Shown here piece after piece: positions 17,484-25,441 of a stretch of 64,000 bases of DNA. Position 1 is the stretch's first letter. Each line of letters starts with the position of its first letter. Source of the DNA: an uncultured Porphyromonadaceae bacterium. Lineage in GTDB: Bacteria; Bacteroidota; Bacteroidia; Bacteroidales; Muribaculaceae. Below the pieces are notes generated by a model, which made no database searches, was not told the origin of the DNA, and was given only the letters and a program-made list of their open reading frames with translations. The stretch spans positions 31,428 to 95,427 of the forward strand of contig CAJKRG010000007.1 of NCBI GenBank assembly GCA_905202215.1, in the 5' to 3' direction. Made by a program: the position numbers and the translations under genes.

Positions 17484-19959
17484 AACGTCCTGTAAGACTT
17501 GCCGCATTTGCCGCAATCTCGGCCGGAGTTCCTGTCGCCACGATCGTGCCGCCCGCCTCGCCTCCGCCTGGCCCCATGTCTATTATATAGTCGGCATTGC
17601 GGATAAGATCGAGGTCGTGTTCTATGACTATCACTGTGGCGCCTTGATCGACAAGCCGTTGCAGCACCTTGAGCAGGGTCGTCACATCGAGTGGATGAAG
17701 GCCTATGGTCGGTTCGTCGAAGACGAATATCGTATCGTCCTGCTGGCGCCCCATTTCCGACGCGAGTTTGAGCCGCTGGGCCTCTCCGCCCGATAGGCTG
17801 GTGGTCGCTTCGCCGAGAGTGAGATAGCCCAGACCGAGATCCCGCAGATTTTCGAGGCGCGGAGTCACGTTTCTGAAGCCGATGCAGTCGCCGATAGCAT
17901 CCGTTATGTCGCTTTCCATAAGTTCGGGCAGCGAGAATTCCTTGCCCGCTCTGTTGTGGCACCGCACGAGGAATGCGTCTTTTGAATAGCGTGATCCTTT
18001 GCATTCGGGGCATGGAATGTCTACATCGGGCAGAAACTGCACGTCAAGATTGACCGTCCCCGTGCCGTCGCATACAGGGCAGCGCAACCGCCCGGTATTG
18101 TAGGAAAAATCACTCGCTTTGTAGCCGAGCTGCTTTGCCTCGGGCGAACGGGCGTAGATTTTACGGAGTTCGTCGTGGACATTGGCATATGTCGCCACCG
18201 TCGACCTTACGTTCGCTCCGATCGGAGTGGAGTCGATAAGTTTTATTTTGTCAATTCCTCCGGCCGCCACAGATTCGACATGGGCCGGAAGATCCTTGCC
18301 GTCCTTGAGGGCGTTTAAGGCCGGAATCAGGCTTTCGAGAACCATTGTGGTCTTGCCCGAGCCGGATACACCCGTTATGACGGTCAGACGTCCTTTCGGT
18401 ATTTTTACTTCCAGCGGCTTTACCGTGTGGATCGCCCTTGTCTTCAGTTCGATGACCCCTTTGTCGAATATCTCTGCGTCCGGAATCTGAGGGCGTATTC
18501 TTGTGTCGTAATCACCCGAAAGAAACGGCCCTATCTTTGATGCCGGATTATGCTCGAGTTCCTCTACCGTACCTTCGGCTATCACCATGCCACCGTCGGC
18601 ACCGGCGCCAGGGCCCATTTCTATGATTCGGTCGGCCGCTCCCAGTATTCTGGTGTCGTGATCGACCAGGATCACCGAATTGCCGTCGTCGACAAGATCC
18701 TTCATGATGTCGGTGAGACCTGTGATATTGGCCGGATGAAGTCCGATCGACGGTTCGTCGAGCACGTACATGACTCCGGTGGTTCGGTTGCGCACGACGC
18801 GTGCGAGCTGCATGCGCTGCCTTTCGCCGGTCGACAGGGTCGCGGCCGCACGGTCGCGGCTGAGATAGCCGAGACCGAGGTCGACGAGACGTCGCGCCGT
18901 TATATCGAATGCTTCTGCGATGCTACGCGCCATAGGCTGCATTTCTTCCGGCATCGATGGCGGCACTGATCTGACCCAGGCCAAACACTCGTCGAGAGTC
19001 ATGGCGCATACATCGGCAAGCCCGACTCCGTTGATCTGTGGTGCGCAGGCTGCCGCCGAGAGCCGTGTGCCCCCGCACTCGGGGCATGTTTCGCTTTTGA
19101 GAAATTTCTCCACACGCTTCATGCCTTTCTCGTCGGTCACCTTGGCCAGCGCGTTCTCTACGGTGTACACCGCGTTATAGTACGTGAAATCGAGTTCGCC
19201 GGCCGAGTTGCCTGTCTTGGGCTTGTAGAAAATGTGTTTCTTTTCGGCAGGCCCGTCGAAGACTATTTCGCGCTCTCTGGCTGTCAGCTGATTGAACGGC
19301 ACATCGGTGCGTACGCCCATCTCGCGGCATACGTCTTTCATCAGCGACCACATCAGGCTGTTCCAGGGCGCTACGGCACCCTCGTCTATGGTCAGCGACT
19401 CGTCCGGCACGAGCGATGAGCGGTCTACCGTCATCACCGTTCCCGTTCCGCTGCATTTTGGGCATGCTCCTGCGCTGTTGAAAGACAGGTCTTCGGCCGA
19501 GGGTCCGTAGAAACGCTTGCCGCAGTTTCCGCATATCAGTTCTTTTTCGGCCGCCACCTCAAGAGTCGGTGCGTGGTAGTGGCCGCACTGCGGGCAGCGG
19601 TGCGAGGCCAGACGCGAGAACATCAGACGCAGGCTGTTGAGCAGTTCAGTGCCCGTGCCGAAGGTGCTCCTTATACCCGGAATTCCCGGCCGTTGCCGCA
19701 GGGCTATGGCTGCAGGCACGTGCAGTATGTCGTCAACCTGAGCCTTGGGTGCCTGTGAGATCCGGCGCCGCGTATATGTCGACAACGCTTCGAGGTAGCG
19801 GCGCGAGCCTTCGGCATAAAGCACGCCAAGCGCCAGCGATGATTTGCCCGACCCCGATACCCCGGCGATGCCTACAATCCGGTTGAGCGGTATGTCGAGG
19901 CTTATGTCTTTCAGATTGTGTACGCGTGCGCCGCGTATCTCTATATTGTCCTGTTTCAT
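17476..19959 (-). CDS. UvrA2-type ABC ATPase lacking the UvrB-binding domain
   Basis: 827 residues from MKQDNIEIRGARVHNL. Tandem ABC domains: Walker A GVSGSGKSS and GVSGSGKTT, signatures LSTGERQR and LSGGEAQR. Zinc modules CPQCG/CGNCG, CPKCSGTG, CPECGGTR and CPVCDGTG are present. Between the first zinc cysteines and SFNSAGACP only about 40 residues remain, where housekeeping UvrA carries the UvrB-binding domain of over 100 residues. That is the UvrA2 architecture, tied in other bacteria to tolerance of DNA-binding drugs rather than UvrB loading. A longer start at 19992 is open, but the -7 element TAATTTTG lies at 19980-19987, which puts the transcript start after it. Confidence 0.88.
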   Translation of the reverse strand: MKQDNIEIRGARVHNLKDISLDIPLNRIVGIAGVSGSGKSSLALGVLYAEGSRRYLEALSTYTRRRISQAPKAQVDDILHVPAAIALRQRPGIPGIRSTFGTGTELLNSLRLMFSRLASHRCPQCGHYHAPTLEVAAEKELICGNCGKRFYGPSAEDLSFNSAGACPKCSGTGTVMTVDRSSLVPDESLTIDEGAVAPWNSLMWSLMKDVCREMGVRTDVPFNQLTAREREIVFDGPAEKKHIFYKPKTGNSAGELDFTYYNAVYTVENALAKVTDEKGMKRVEKFLKSETCPECGGTRLSAAACAPQINGVGLADVCAMTLDECLAWVRSVPPSMPEEMQPMARSIAEAFDITARRLVDLGLGYLSRDRAAATLSTGERQRMQLARVVRNRTTGVMYVLDEPSIGLHPANITGLTDIMKDLVDDGNSVILVDHDTRILGAADRIIEMGPGAGADGGMVIAEGTVEELEHNPASKIGPFLSGDYDTRIRPQIPDAEIFDKGVIELKTRAIHTVKPLEVKIPKGRLTVITGVSGSGKTTMVLESLIPALNALKDGKDLPAHVESVAAGGIDKIKLIDSTPIGANVRSTVATYANVHDELRKIYARSPEAKQLGYKASDFSYNTGRLRCPVCDGTGTVNLDVQFLPDVDIPCPECKGSRYSKDAFLVRCHNRAGKEFSLPELMESDITDAIGDCIGFRNVTPRLENLRDLGLGYLTLGEATTSLSGGEAQRLKLASEMGRQQDDTIFVFDEPTIGLHPLDVTTLLKVLQRLVDQGATVIVIEHDLDLIRNADYIIDMGPGGGEAGGTIVATGTPAEIAANAASLTGRFI

Positions 19960-19979
19960 GTCTTCCGGTGAATTCATCA

Positions 19980-19987
19980 CAAAATTA
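19980..19987 (-). promoter_or_regulatory. -7 element that decides the uvrA-like start
   Basis: TAATTTTG on the minus strand. A transcript would begin near 19973, downstream of the two upstream in-frame ATGs (19992, 19977), leaving the ATG at 19959. Confidence 0.65.
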
Positions 19988-20035
19988 AACAATATATCGC
20001 AGATGAATAGTCGCGGCTGTTAGAATATTTTTTTG

Positions 20036-20043
20036 TAAATTCG
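20036..20043 (+). promoter_or_regulatory. Possible -7 element of udk
   Basis: TAAATTCG, a one-base variant of TAnnTTTG, 28 nt before the udk ATG, after a T-rich stretch. Confidence 0.45.
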
Positions 20044-20071
20044 CGGCAATAAAAACTGAAAACGCACAACA

Positions 20072-20719
20072 ATGCTTATTATAGGAATCGCCGGCGGAAC
20101 CGGCTCGGGCAAGACAACCGTGGTAAATAAAATTATAGCGAGCCTCCCCCCGGGAGAAGTCGCCGTAATGCCTCAGGACTCATATTATAAGGATTCGAGC
20201 CATATCCCTCCCGAGGAACGCTCGAAAATAAACTTCGATGAGCCTGCCGCCATCGAGTGGACTCTGCTTGTCGAGCAGCTCAAGCTTCTCAAGGAAGGCA
20301 AGACAATCCAGATGCCGACATATTCCTACCTCACATGCACACGTCAGGAAGAGACCGTCACAGTGCGTCCGGCCGAGGTCGTGATTGTCGAGGGTATTCT
20401 TGTGCTTACCGATCCCGTGCTCCGCAGCATGCTCGATGTAAAGGTGTTTGTCGACGCCGATGCCGACGACCGCCTTATACGCGTCATTGCCCGCGACTGC
20501 ATAGAGCGCGGCCGCACACCGCAGATTGTGATAGACCGATATGCCGATGTGCTCAAGCCAATGCATTGCCAGTATATCGAGCCGTCCAAGCGCTATGCCG
20601 ACCTCATAGTGCCTCAGGGCGGCAGCAACACAGTTGCGATCAATCTGCTTACCGACTATATCGAAAGCCGTCTCCGTCATGGAAACAGCCGTATTGAGGA
20701 AACTTGCACCGCTGAGTGA
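20072..20719 (+). CDS. udk: Uridine kinase
   Basis: 215 residues. It phosphorylates uridine and cytidine in pyrimidine salvage. P-loop GIAGGTGSGKTTVV at the N-terminus, then PQDSYYKDSSHI and NFDEPAAIEW of the nucleoside site, IVEGILVL, and the lid RVIARDCIERGRT; the usual length and order of bacterial Udk. Its TGA overlaps the lptB ATG (TGATG), so the two are translationally coupled. The divergent UvrA-like gene is transcribed away from the same short intergenic region. Confidence 0.95.
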   Translation: MLIIGIAGGTGSGKTTVVNKIIASLPPGEVAVMPQDSYYKDSSHIPPEERSKINFDEPAAIEWTLLVEQLKLLKEGKTIQMPTYSYLTCTRQEETVTVRPAEVVIVEGILVLTDPVLRSMLDVKVFVDADADDRLIRVIARDCIERGRTPQIVIDRYADVLKPMHCQYIEPSKRYADLIVPQGGSNTVAINLLTDYIESRLRHGNSRIEETCTAE

Positions 20720-21630
20720 TGGGACTGATTTCTAAATTCCGCAATAGTGAGCGCGAGACCTCGGAAACGCCGAATCCTTTCGAACTGCCGGTGACCGAAG
20801 CCGAAGTCAGGCAACCCGAGGCGTTGCCTGAGTCGCTTGCCATGGAAGAGGCCGGGAGGGTGGTTGAAGATATGGAAGAAGGCCGCCGTGTGCTCCGCAC
20901 CGACAATCTTGTGAAGAAATACGGCAAGCGCACAGTCGTAAACCACGTTTCGATCGATGTCACCCAGGGGGAGATCGTCGGGCTTCTCGGCCCTAACGGT
21001 GCCGGCAAGACCACGACATTCTATATGACCGTAGGCCTTATCCAGCCTAACGAGGGCCAGATATTCCTGAACGATCTGAATATCACCGAATATCCTGTAT
21101 ATAAACGTGCTCAGAACGGCATCGGCTATCTTGCTCAGGAAGCCTCCGTTTTCCGTAAACTCAGTGTCGAGGACAATATCCGGGCCGTACTGCAGATGAC
21201 GAAGATGAGCAAGGAGGAGCAGCGCGACAAACTCGAGAGTCTTATTGCCGAGTTCCGTCTCCAGAAAGTACGCAAGAACCTCGGCGACCAGCTTTCCGGC
21301 GGCGAAAGACGCCGAACCGAGATCGCCCGCTGTCTTGCTATCAATCCGAGTTTCATAATGCTCGACGAACCTTTCGCCGGCGTCGACCCTATTGCCGTCG
21401 AGGATATCCAGTCGATAGTCTATAAGCTTAAGGACAAGAATATAGGCATTCTCATCACCGACCATAACGCTCAGGAAACTCTGCGAATCACCGACCGTGC
21501 CTACCTCCTTTTCGAAGGCCGCATTTTGTTCCAGGGTACGTCGGAAGAACTGGCCGAAAACCCTGTGGTGCGCGAGAAATATCTCGGCCGCGACTTCGTC
21601 TTCTATCGCAAACGCCTCGGCGAGAGCTGA
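20719..21630 (+). CDS. lptB: LPS export ABC transporter ATP-binding protein with N-terminal extension
   Basis: 303 residues from ATG 20719 (MGLISKFRNSE); a GTG 3 nt earlier is less likely. The ABC domain begins near residue 58 (LRTDNLVKKYGKRTVVNHVS). Walker A is GPNGAGKTTT (about 92), signature LSGGERRRTEIARCL (about 193), Walker B FIMLDEPFAGVDPIAV (about 211) and the H-loop LITDHNAQETLRI. PFAGVDPIAVEDIQ is diagnostic for LptB, which powers LPS transfer from the inner membrane through LptFGC. The acidic 55-residue N-terminal extension is not part of E. coli LptB. Coupled to udk by overlap. Confidence 0.93.
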   Translation: MGLISKFRNSERETSETPNPFELPVTEAEVRQPEALPESLAMEEAGRVVEDMEEGRRVLRTDNLVKKYGKRTVVNHVSIDVTQGEIVGLLGPNGAGKTTTFYMTVGLIQPNEGQIFLNDLNITEYPVYKRAQNGIGYLAQEASVFRKLSVEDNIRAVLQMTKMSKEEQRDKLESLIAEFRLQKVRKNLGDQLSGGERRRTEIARCLAINPSFIMLDEPFAGVDPIAVEDIQSIVYKLKDKNIGILITDHNAQETLRITDRAYLLFEGRILFQGTSEELAENPVVREKYLGRDFVFYRKRLGES

Positions 21631-21637
21631 AACATCA

Positions 21638-21730
21638 TGAATTATGAACGGATAATCCAACAATAGGTGAAATTCTGACGTTTAACCTGACGATTCATAA
21701 TTCATAATCAATAATTCATAGTCAACACAG
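21638..21730. repeat. AT-rich inverted and direct repeats
   Basis: ATGAATTATGAA (about 21638-21649) faces its inverted copy TTCATAATTCAT (about 21694-21705), and TTCATAAT/ATTCATA units recur up to 21720. No T-run follows, so a terminator is unlikely. It fills the gap between lptB and the next gene. Confidence 0.5.
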
Positions 21731-22306
21731 ATGTTACAGGTATTGCTTGAAATAAACGACAGATATTCGCTGTCGGAAATGGCCCAGATGGCTATAGAGG
21801 CCGGATGCGGCTGGATTGTACTTGGGCCCGATATGCCGGAGGCCGAGAAACGCGAGCATTATCCCGCCATTGTCGAGATGTGCCGTGAAAGCGGCACAAT
21901 GCTCACTGTCACTGCCGATATTGAAGCTGCGAAAGAATACGGACTGCACGGTGTGTTCCTTCCCCTTGGCTCGGCTTCGCCGCTAAAGGTGCGCGAAGAG
22001 CTTGGTGCCGAAGCTATTATCGGCGCCGAGGTAGGGGAGAGCAGCGTGGCTCTCGAGCTTGAGCGCGCCGACATCGACTATGTTTCGCTGAAGTCCGACG
22101 GGAAGGCCGCCGCAGCTATCGCCGAAATCAGGGCGGCAGGATCCGATTTTCCGGTTGTGGCATATGCCGGAGATGCCTCGCTTGAAGCAGCCGCCGCTCT
22201 TAAGGAAGCAGGTTTTTCTGGTATCTGCTGCGGAAAAGCACTGTTTGAGGCTGCCGATCCGATAGAGTGCATGACGCGGCTGAGGGAATTTCTGATGAAA
22301 TCGTAA
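21731..22306 (+). CDS. ThiE/TenI-fold TIM-barrel protein
   Basis: 191 residues. Order and wording follow the thiamine-phosphate synthase/TenI barrel: MLTVTADIEAAKEYGLHGVFLP (family: GVHLGQ), AIIGAEVGESSVALE, FPVVAYAGDASLEAAAALKEAGFSGI and a closing helix. The HMP-pyrophosphate and metal-site residues of genuine ThiE are not clear, and thiamine genes are absent around it. Thus the fold is supported but the enzyme activity is not; a TenI-like or regulatory protein is possible. It precedes a membrane protein gene by 3 nt and probably shares its transcript. Confidence 0.6.
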   Translation: MLQVLLEINDRYSLSEMAQMAIEAGCGWIVLGPDMPEAEKREHYPAIVEMCRESGTMLTVTADIEAAKEYGLHGVFLPLGSASPLKVREELGAEAIIGAEVGESSVALELERADIDYVSLKSDGKAAAAIAEIRAAGSDFPVVAYAGDASLEAAAALKEAGFSGICCGKALFEAADPIECMTRLREFLMKS

Positions 22307-22309
22307 AAA

Positions 22310-23356
22310 ATGGCGAAAGAGCTGTCGAAAACATTGTGGAAGACCGCGCTGCCGCTTCTGTTCGGAGTGGCGGTGGCAGTTTGGCTCATAAAAAAGGACA
22401 TCGACATGGCCACTCTGCGGAGCATTCCTCTCGACGGTCATACGGTGCTCTGCGTAGGGCTTGCCCTTCTGGCTGTTTTCGGCCGAGATTTCGGACTGGC
22501 TTGGCGTTTCCATACTATCGCCGCAGGCGATCTTACGTGGAAACGTTCGTTCCGCACCGATATAATGTGTGCCTTCACTTCGGCTATCACGCCGTCGGTG
22601 GTCGGCGGCAGCGCCCTTGCCATATTCTATCTCAACCGCGAGGGCATAGGCATAGGCCGGGCCACTGCGCTCACGCTGACGACGCTGTTTCTCGACGAGC
22701 TTTTTTTCGTCATCTTCTGCCCGATAATAGTGCTGCTCGTGCCTCTCTCCGATCTTTTCAGCACGGGTGGCATCGAAAGCGAGAGCATCAGCACATTTCT
22801 CGGAGGTGTGGAGATTGTTTTCTGGCTCGTATATGCCGGAATAGTCATCTGGACGGCTATTCTGTATATTGCTATCATCGCAAATCCGGAAGGTACCCGC
22901 AAAGTACTTGAAAAAATATCGCGCTGGCGTATTCTGCGTCGTTTTTCCGACAGGATCGCAACGACGGCGCGCAACATGGCCTCGACCTCGCAGTGGGTGA
23001 AAGGACGCTCCCCGCGCTGGTGGCTCAATGTATTTGGTTCTACGGTGCTGTCGTGGTTCTCGCGCTATTTTGTGGTCTGTTTCCTGTTTCTGGCTTTCGT
23101 GCCTTCGGCCTCTCAGATGCTCGTGTTCGCGCGCCAGTTCGTGGTATGGGTGGTGCTCATGGTCAGCCCGACTCCCGGCGGAAGCGGAATCAGCGAATGG
23201 CTTTTCGCCACTTACTACGGCGACCTAATCGGCAACGCCGGTATGGCCGCTGTCATAGCTCTCGTATGGCGCCTCCTTTGCTACTATATATATCTTATAG
23301 CCGGATGCTCTCTTTTGCCGGGATATTTCGGCGAGAATAAAAATACCGCACAATGA
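22310..23356 (+). CDS. LPG-synthase-type flippase-like membrane protein (UPF0104)
   Basis: 348 residues with about 7-8 hydrophobic helices. Conserved family spots: AFTSAITPSVVGGSALAIFYLNREG (a TPxxxGG motif), and the late motif SPTPGGSGISEW, both typical of the lysylphosphatidylglycerol synthase membrane domain (AglD/UPF0104). The soluble aminoacyl-transferase part of MprF is absent, so lysyl-lipid synthesis is unlikely; lipid flipping or glycolipid handling is the usual guess. It overlaps nfeD by 4 nt. Confidence 0.78.
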   Translation: MAKELSKTLWKTALPLLFGVAVAVWLIKKDIDMATLRSIPLDGHTVLCVGLALLAVFGRDFGLAWRFHTIAAGDLTWKRSFRTDIMCAFTSAITPSVVGGSALAIFYLNREGIGIGRATALTLTTLFLDELFFVIFCPIIVLLVPLSDLFSTGGIESESISTFLGGVEIVFWLVYAGIVIWTAILYIAIIANPEGTRKVLEKISRWRILRRFSDRIATTARNMASTSQWVKGRSPRWWLNVFGSTVLSWFSRYFVVCFLFLAFVPSASQMLVFARQFVVWVVLMVSPTPGGSGISEWLFATYYGDLIGNAGMAAVIALVWRLLCYYIYLIAGCSLLPGYFGENKNTAQ

Positions 23357-24690
23357 CATCTCTTCTTCGATTCATCACATTTCTGTTGCTCGCACTGACT
23401 GTCGTCTTCTCTTCTGCCGCATCGGTTTTCGTTATTCCCGTAGAGACCGAGATAGACATGAGTGCTTTCCATCATTTCCGAAAGGCGCTCGGCGAAGCTC
23501 ATGAAAAAGACTGCAGTCTGATCATCGTCAGGCTCAATACTTTCGGCGGAGCGCTCGATGCCGCCGATTCCATCCGTACATCGATCATGCGCGAGCCCCT
23601 TCCGACCGTCGCTTTCGTAGACGTGAATGCCGCTTCGGCAGGTGCCCTCATAGCTCTTGCCTGCGACAGCGTATATATGGCCCCGGGATCGAGCATGGGT
23701 TCGGCCACGGTCGTGAACGGAGCCGGAGAGCCTATGCCCGAAAAGTATCAGTCGTATATGAGCACCATGATGCGCGCCACAGCCGAGCATCACGGCAAAG
23801 TCCTGGTCGGCGATACACTCGAATGGCGCCGCAATCCCGCGGTTGCCGCCTCTATGGTAAACCCGGAGGTGTCTGTGTCGCTCACTTCTGCTCAGGCTGT
23901 CGAATGCGGTTATGCCGATGGCGTGGCCGCCGATATACCCGATGTCCTCCAACAGCTTCATATGGCGGATGCCGAAGTTTTATATTATAACAGTACGCTC
24001 GGCGACGATATCCTCGGATTCCTCTCGAATGCCGCTGTCCGCGCCGTGCTCATCATGCTGATACTCGGTGGAATCTATATGGAAATGCACACGCCCGGTC
24101 TCGGTTTCGCCGCATCGGTCTCGGTTGTGGCTGCCATTCTCTATTTTCTGCCCATGCTTGTGTCGGGCGGCATGCCAGGCTGGGTGCTTCTTGCGTTCAT
24201 ACTGGGAGTCGTTCTTATTGCTCTCGAGATTTTTGTGATTCCGGGCTTTGGTTTCTGCGGCATTTCGGGCATAATCGTCATTATAGCGGCTATCATCGGG
24301 GCGATGGTGCATAGCGATTCCGTGACAGGCGTCGACATCAGAGCCGTCGGAAATGCTTTTGTCATCGTGGGTGTCGGCGCGGCGCTTGCCCTGATAGCCA
24401 TACTCCTGCTTACATCTAAATACGGTCCGAAATTCGTGCGCAGACACTCCGAGCTGATGACCGAACTTAAGACTTCCGATGGTTTTGTCGGCGTTGACAT
24501 GGGTCCTGCCAGATACATCGGTCAGCATGCCGTTACTGTCACCGAAATGCGGCCGTCCGGGAAGATCGAGATTGGCTCAAATATCTTCGATGCCGTTTCG
24601 ACGGGGGCGTTTATCCTTGCAAAACGCCGTGTGAAGATAAAGAAATATGAGAATGCGCAACTTTATGTTGAAGAAGAAAATGAAGAATAA
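23353..24690 (+). CDS. NfeD family membrane serine protease
   Basis: 445 residues, the long form (NfeD1b-like). A signal peptide or first helix is followed by a ClpP-like protease domain (about 25-215) with LNTFGGALDAADSIR, the nucleophile region VNAASAGALIALACD and a downstream Lys in MRATAEHHGK. Then come four membrane helices (about 225-345) and a C-terminal OB-fold (about 375-440: GQHAVTVTEMRPSGKIEI). Family members cleave stomatin-type membrane proteins, but no stomatin gene is adjacent. It overlaps the UPF0104 gene by 4 nt and kdsB by 11 nt. Confidence 0.88.
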   Translation: MTSLLRFITFLLLALTVVFSSAASVFVIPVETEIDMSAFHHFRKALGEAHEKDCSLIIVRLNTFGGALDAADSIRTSIMREPLPTVAFVDVNAASAGALIALACDSVYMAPGSSMGSATVVNGAGEPMPEKYQSYMSTMMRATAEHHGKVLVGDTLEWRRNPAVAASMVNPEVSVSLTSAQAVECGYADGVAADIPDVLQQLHMADAEVLYYNSTLGDDILGFLSNAAVRAVLIMLILGGIYMEMHTPGLGFAASVSVVAAILYFLPMLVSGGMPGWVLLAFILGVVLIALEIFVIPGFGFCGISGIIVIIAAIIGAMVHSDSVTGVDIRAVGNAFVIVGVGAALALIAILLLTSKYGPKFVRRHSELMTELKTSDGFVGVDMGPARYIGQHAVTVTEMRPSGKIEIGSNIFDAVSTGAFILAKRRVKIKKYENAQLYVEEENEE

Positions 24691-25441
24691 TCCTGCTTTC
24701 ATAGCTATAATACCGGCCAGATACGCCTCGACGCGCTTTCCAGGCAAACCGCTTGCAAAGATCGGTGGAGTCGCCATGATAGAGCGTGTCTACCGTCGCG
24801 CCGCCCGGTGTTTCGACGAGATTGCCGTGGCCACCGACGATGAGAGAATCGCAGCTGCTGTCGAAGCTTTCGGCGGTCGTGCCGTGATGACGTCCGACAG
24901 ACACCGCAGCGGTACCGACCGCTGTCGCGAGGCCTACGAGAAACTTGGCTCGACAGCCGATGTGGTGGTAAATATCCAGGGTGACGAGCCTTTTATCGCT
25001 CTTTCGCAACTTGAGGCGCTTAAGGCATGCTTCGCCGACGACTGTGTGGAGATTGCCTCGCTTGCCCGTCCTTTCGACGCATCCCGCGGATTCGGGGCGC
25101 TCGAGAATCCGAATACACCCAAAGTCGTGCTCGGAAACGATATGTATGCCATGTACTTCTCGCGTTCGGTGATTCCCTTCGTGCGCGGATTCGGACATGA
25201 GGAATGGCCGCAGAAGACACAATATTATACCCATGTGGGCCTCTACGGATATCGGGCTGATGTGCTGAAAAAATTGGGCGACCTCCCGCAGAGCAGTCTC
25301 GAACTGGCCGAATCGCTCGAACAGCTGCGCTGGCTTCAGAACGGCTACAGGATAAAGATGGCGCTAACCGATGAGCCTACCATCGGCATCGATACTCCCG
25401 CCGATCTCGAGGCCGCCGAAAAATATCTGGCTGCCCTATGA
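24680..25441 (+). CDS. kdsB: 3-deoxy-manno-octulosonate cytidylyltransferase
   Basis: 253 residues from MKNNPAFIAIIPARYAS; a longer frame from 24647 would overlap nfeD by 44 nt, and the purine-rich GAAGAAGAAA directly precedes this ATG. It makes CMP-Kdo for lipid A-core assembly in the cytoplasm. Motifs: IIPARYASTRFPGKPLAKIGG (CTP binding), VVNIQGDEPFI (metal and nucleotide), and HVGLYGYRADVL. Length matches the family. With lptB nearby, this stretch serves LPS production. The next gene overlaps by 4 nt. Confidence 0.95.
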   Translation: MKNNPAFIAIIPARYASTRFPGKPLAKIGGVAMIERVYRRAARCFDEIAVATDDERIAAAVEAFGGRAVMTSDRHRSGTDRCREAYEKLGSTADVVVNIQGDEPFIALSQLEALKACFADDCVEIASLARPFDASRGFGALENPNTPKVVLGNDMYAMYFSRSVIPFVRGFGHEEWPQKTQYYTHVGLYGYRADVLKKLGDLPQSSLELAESLEQLRWLQNGYRIKMALTDEPTIGIDTPADLEAAEKYLAAL

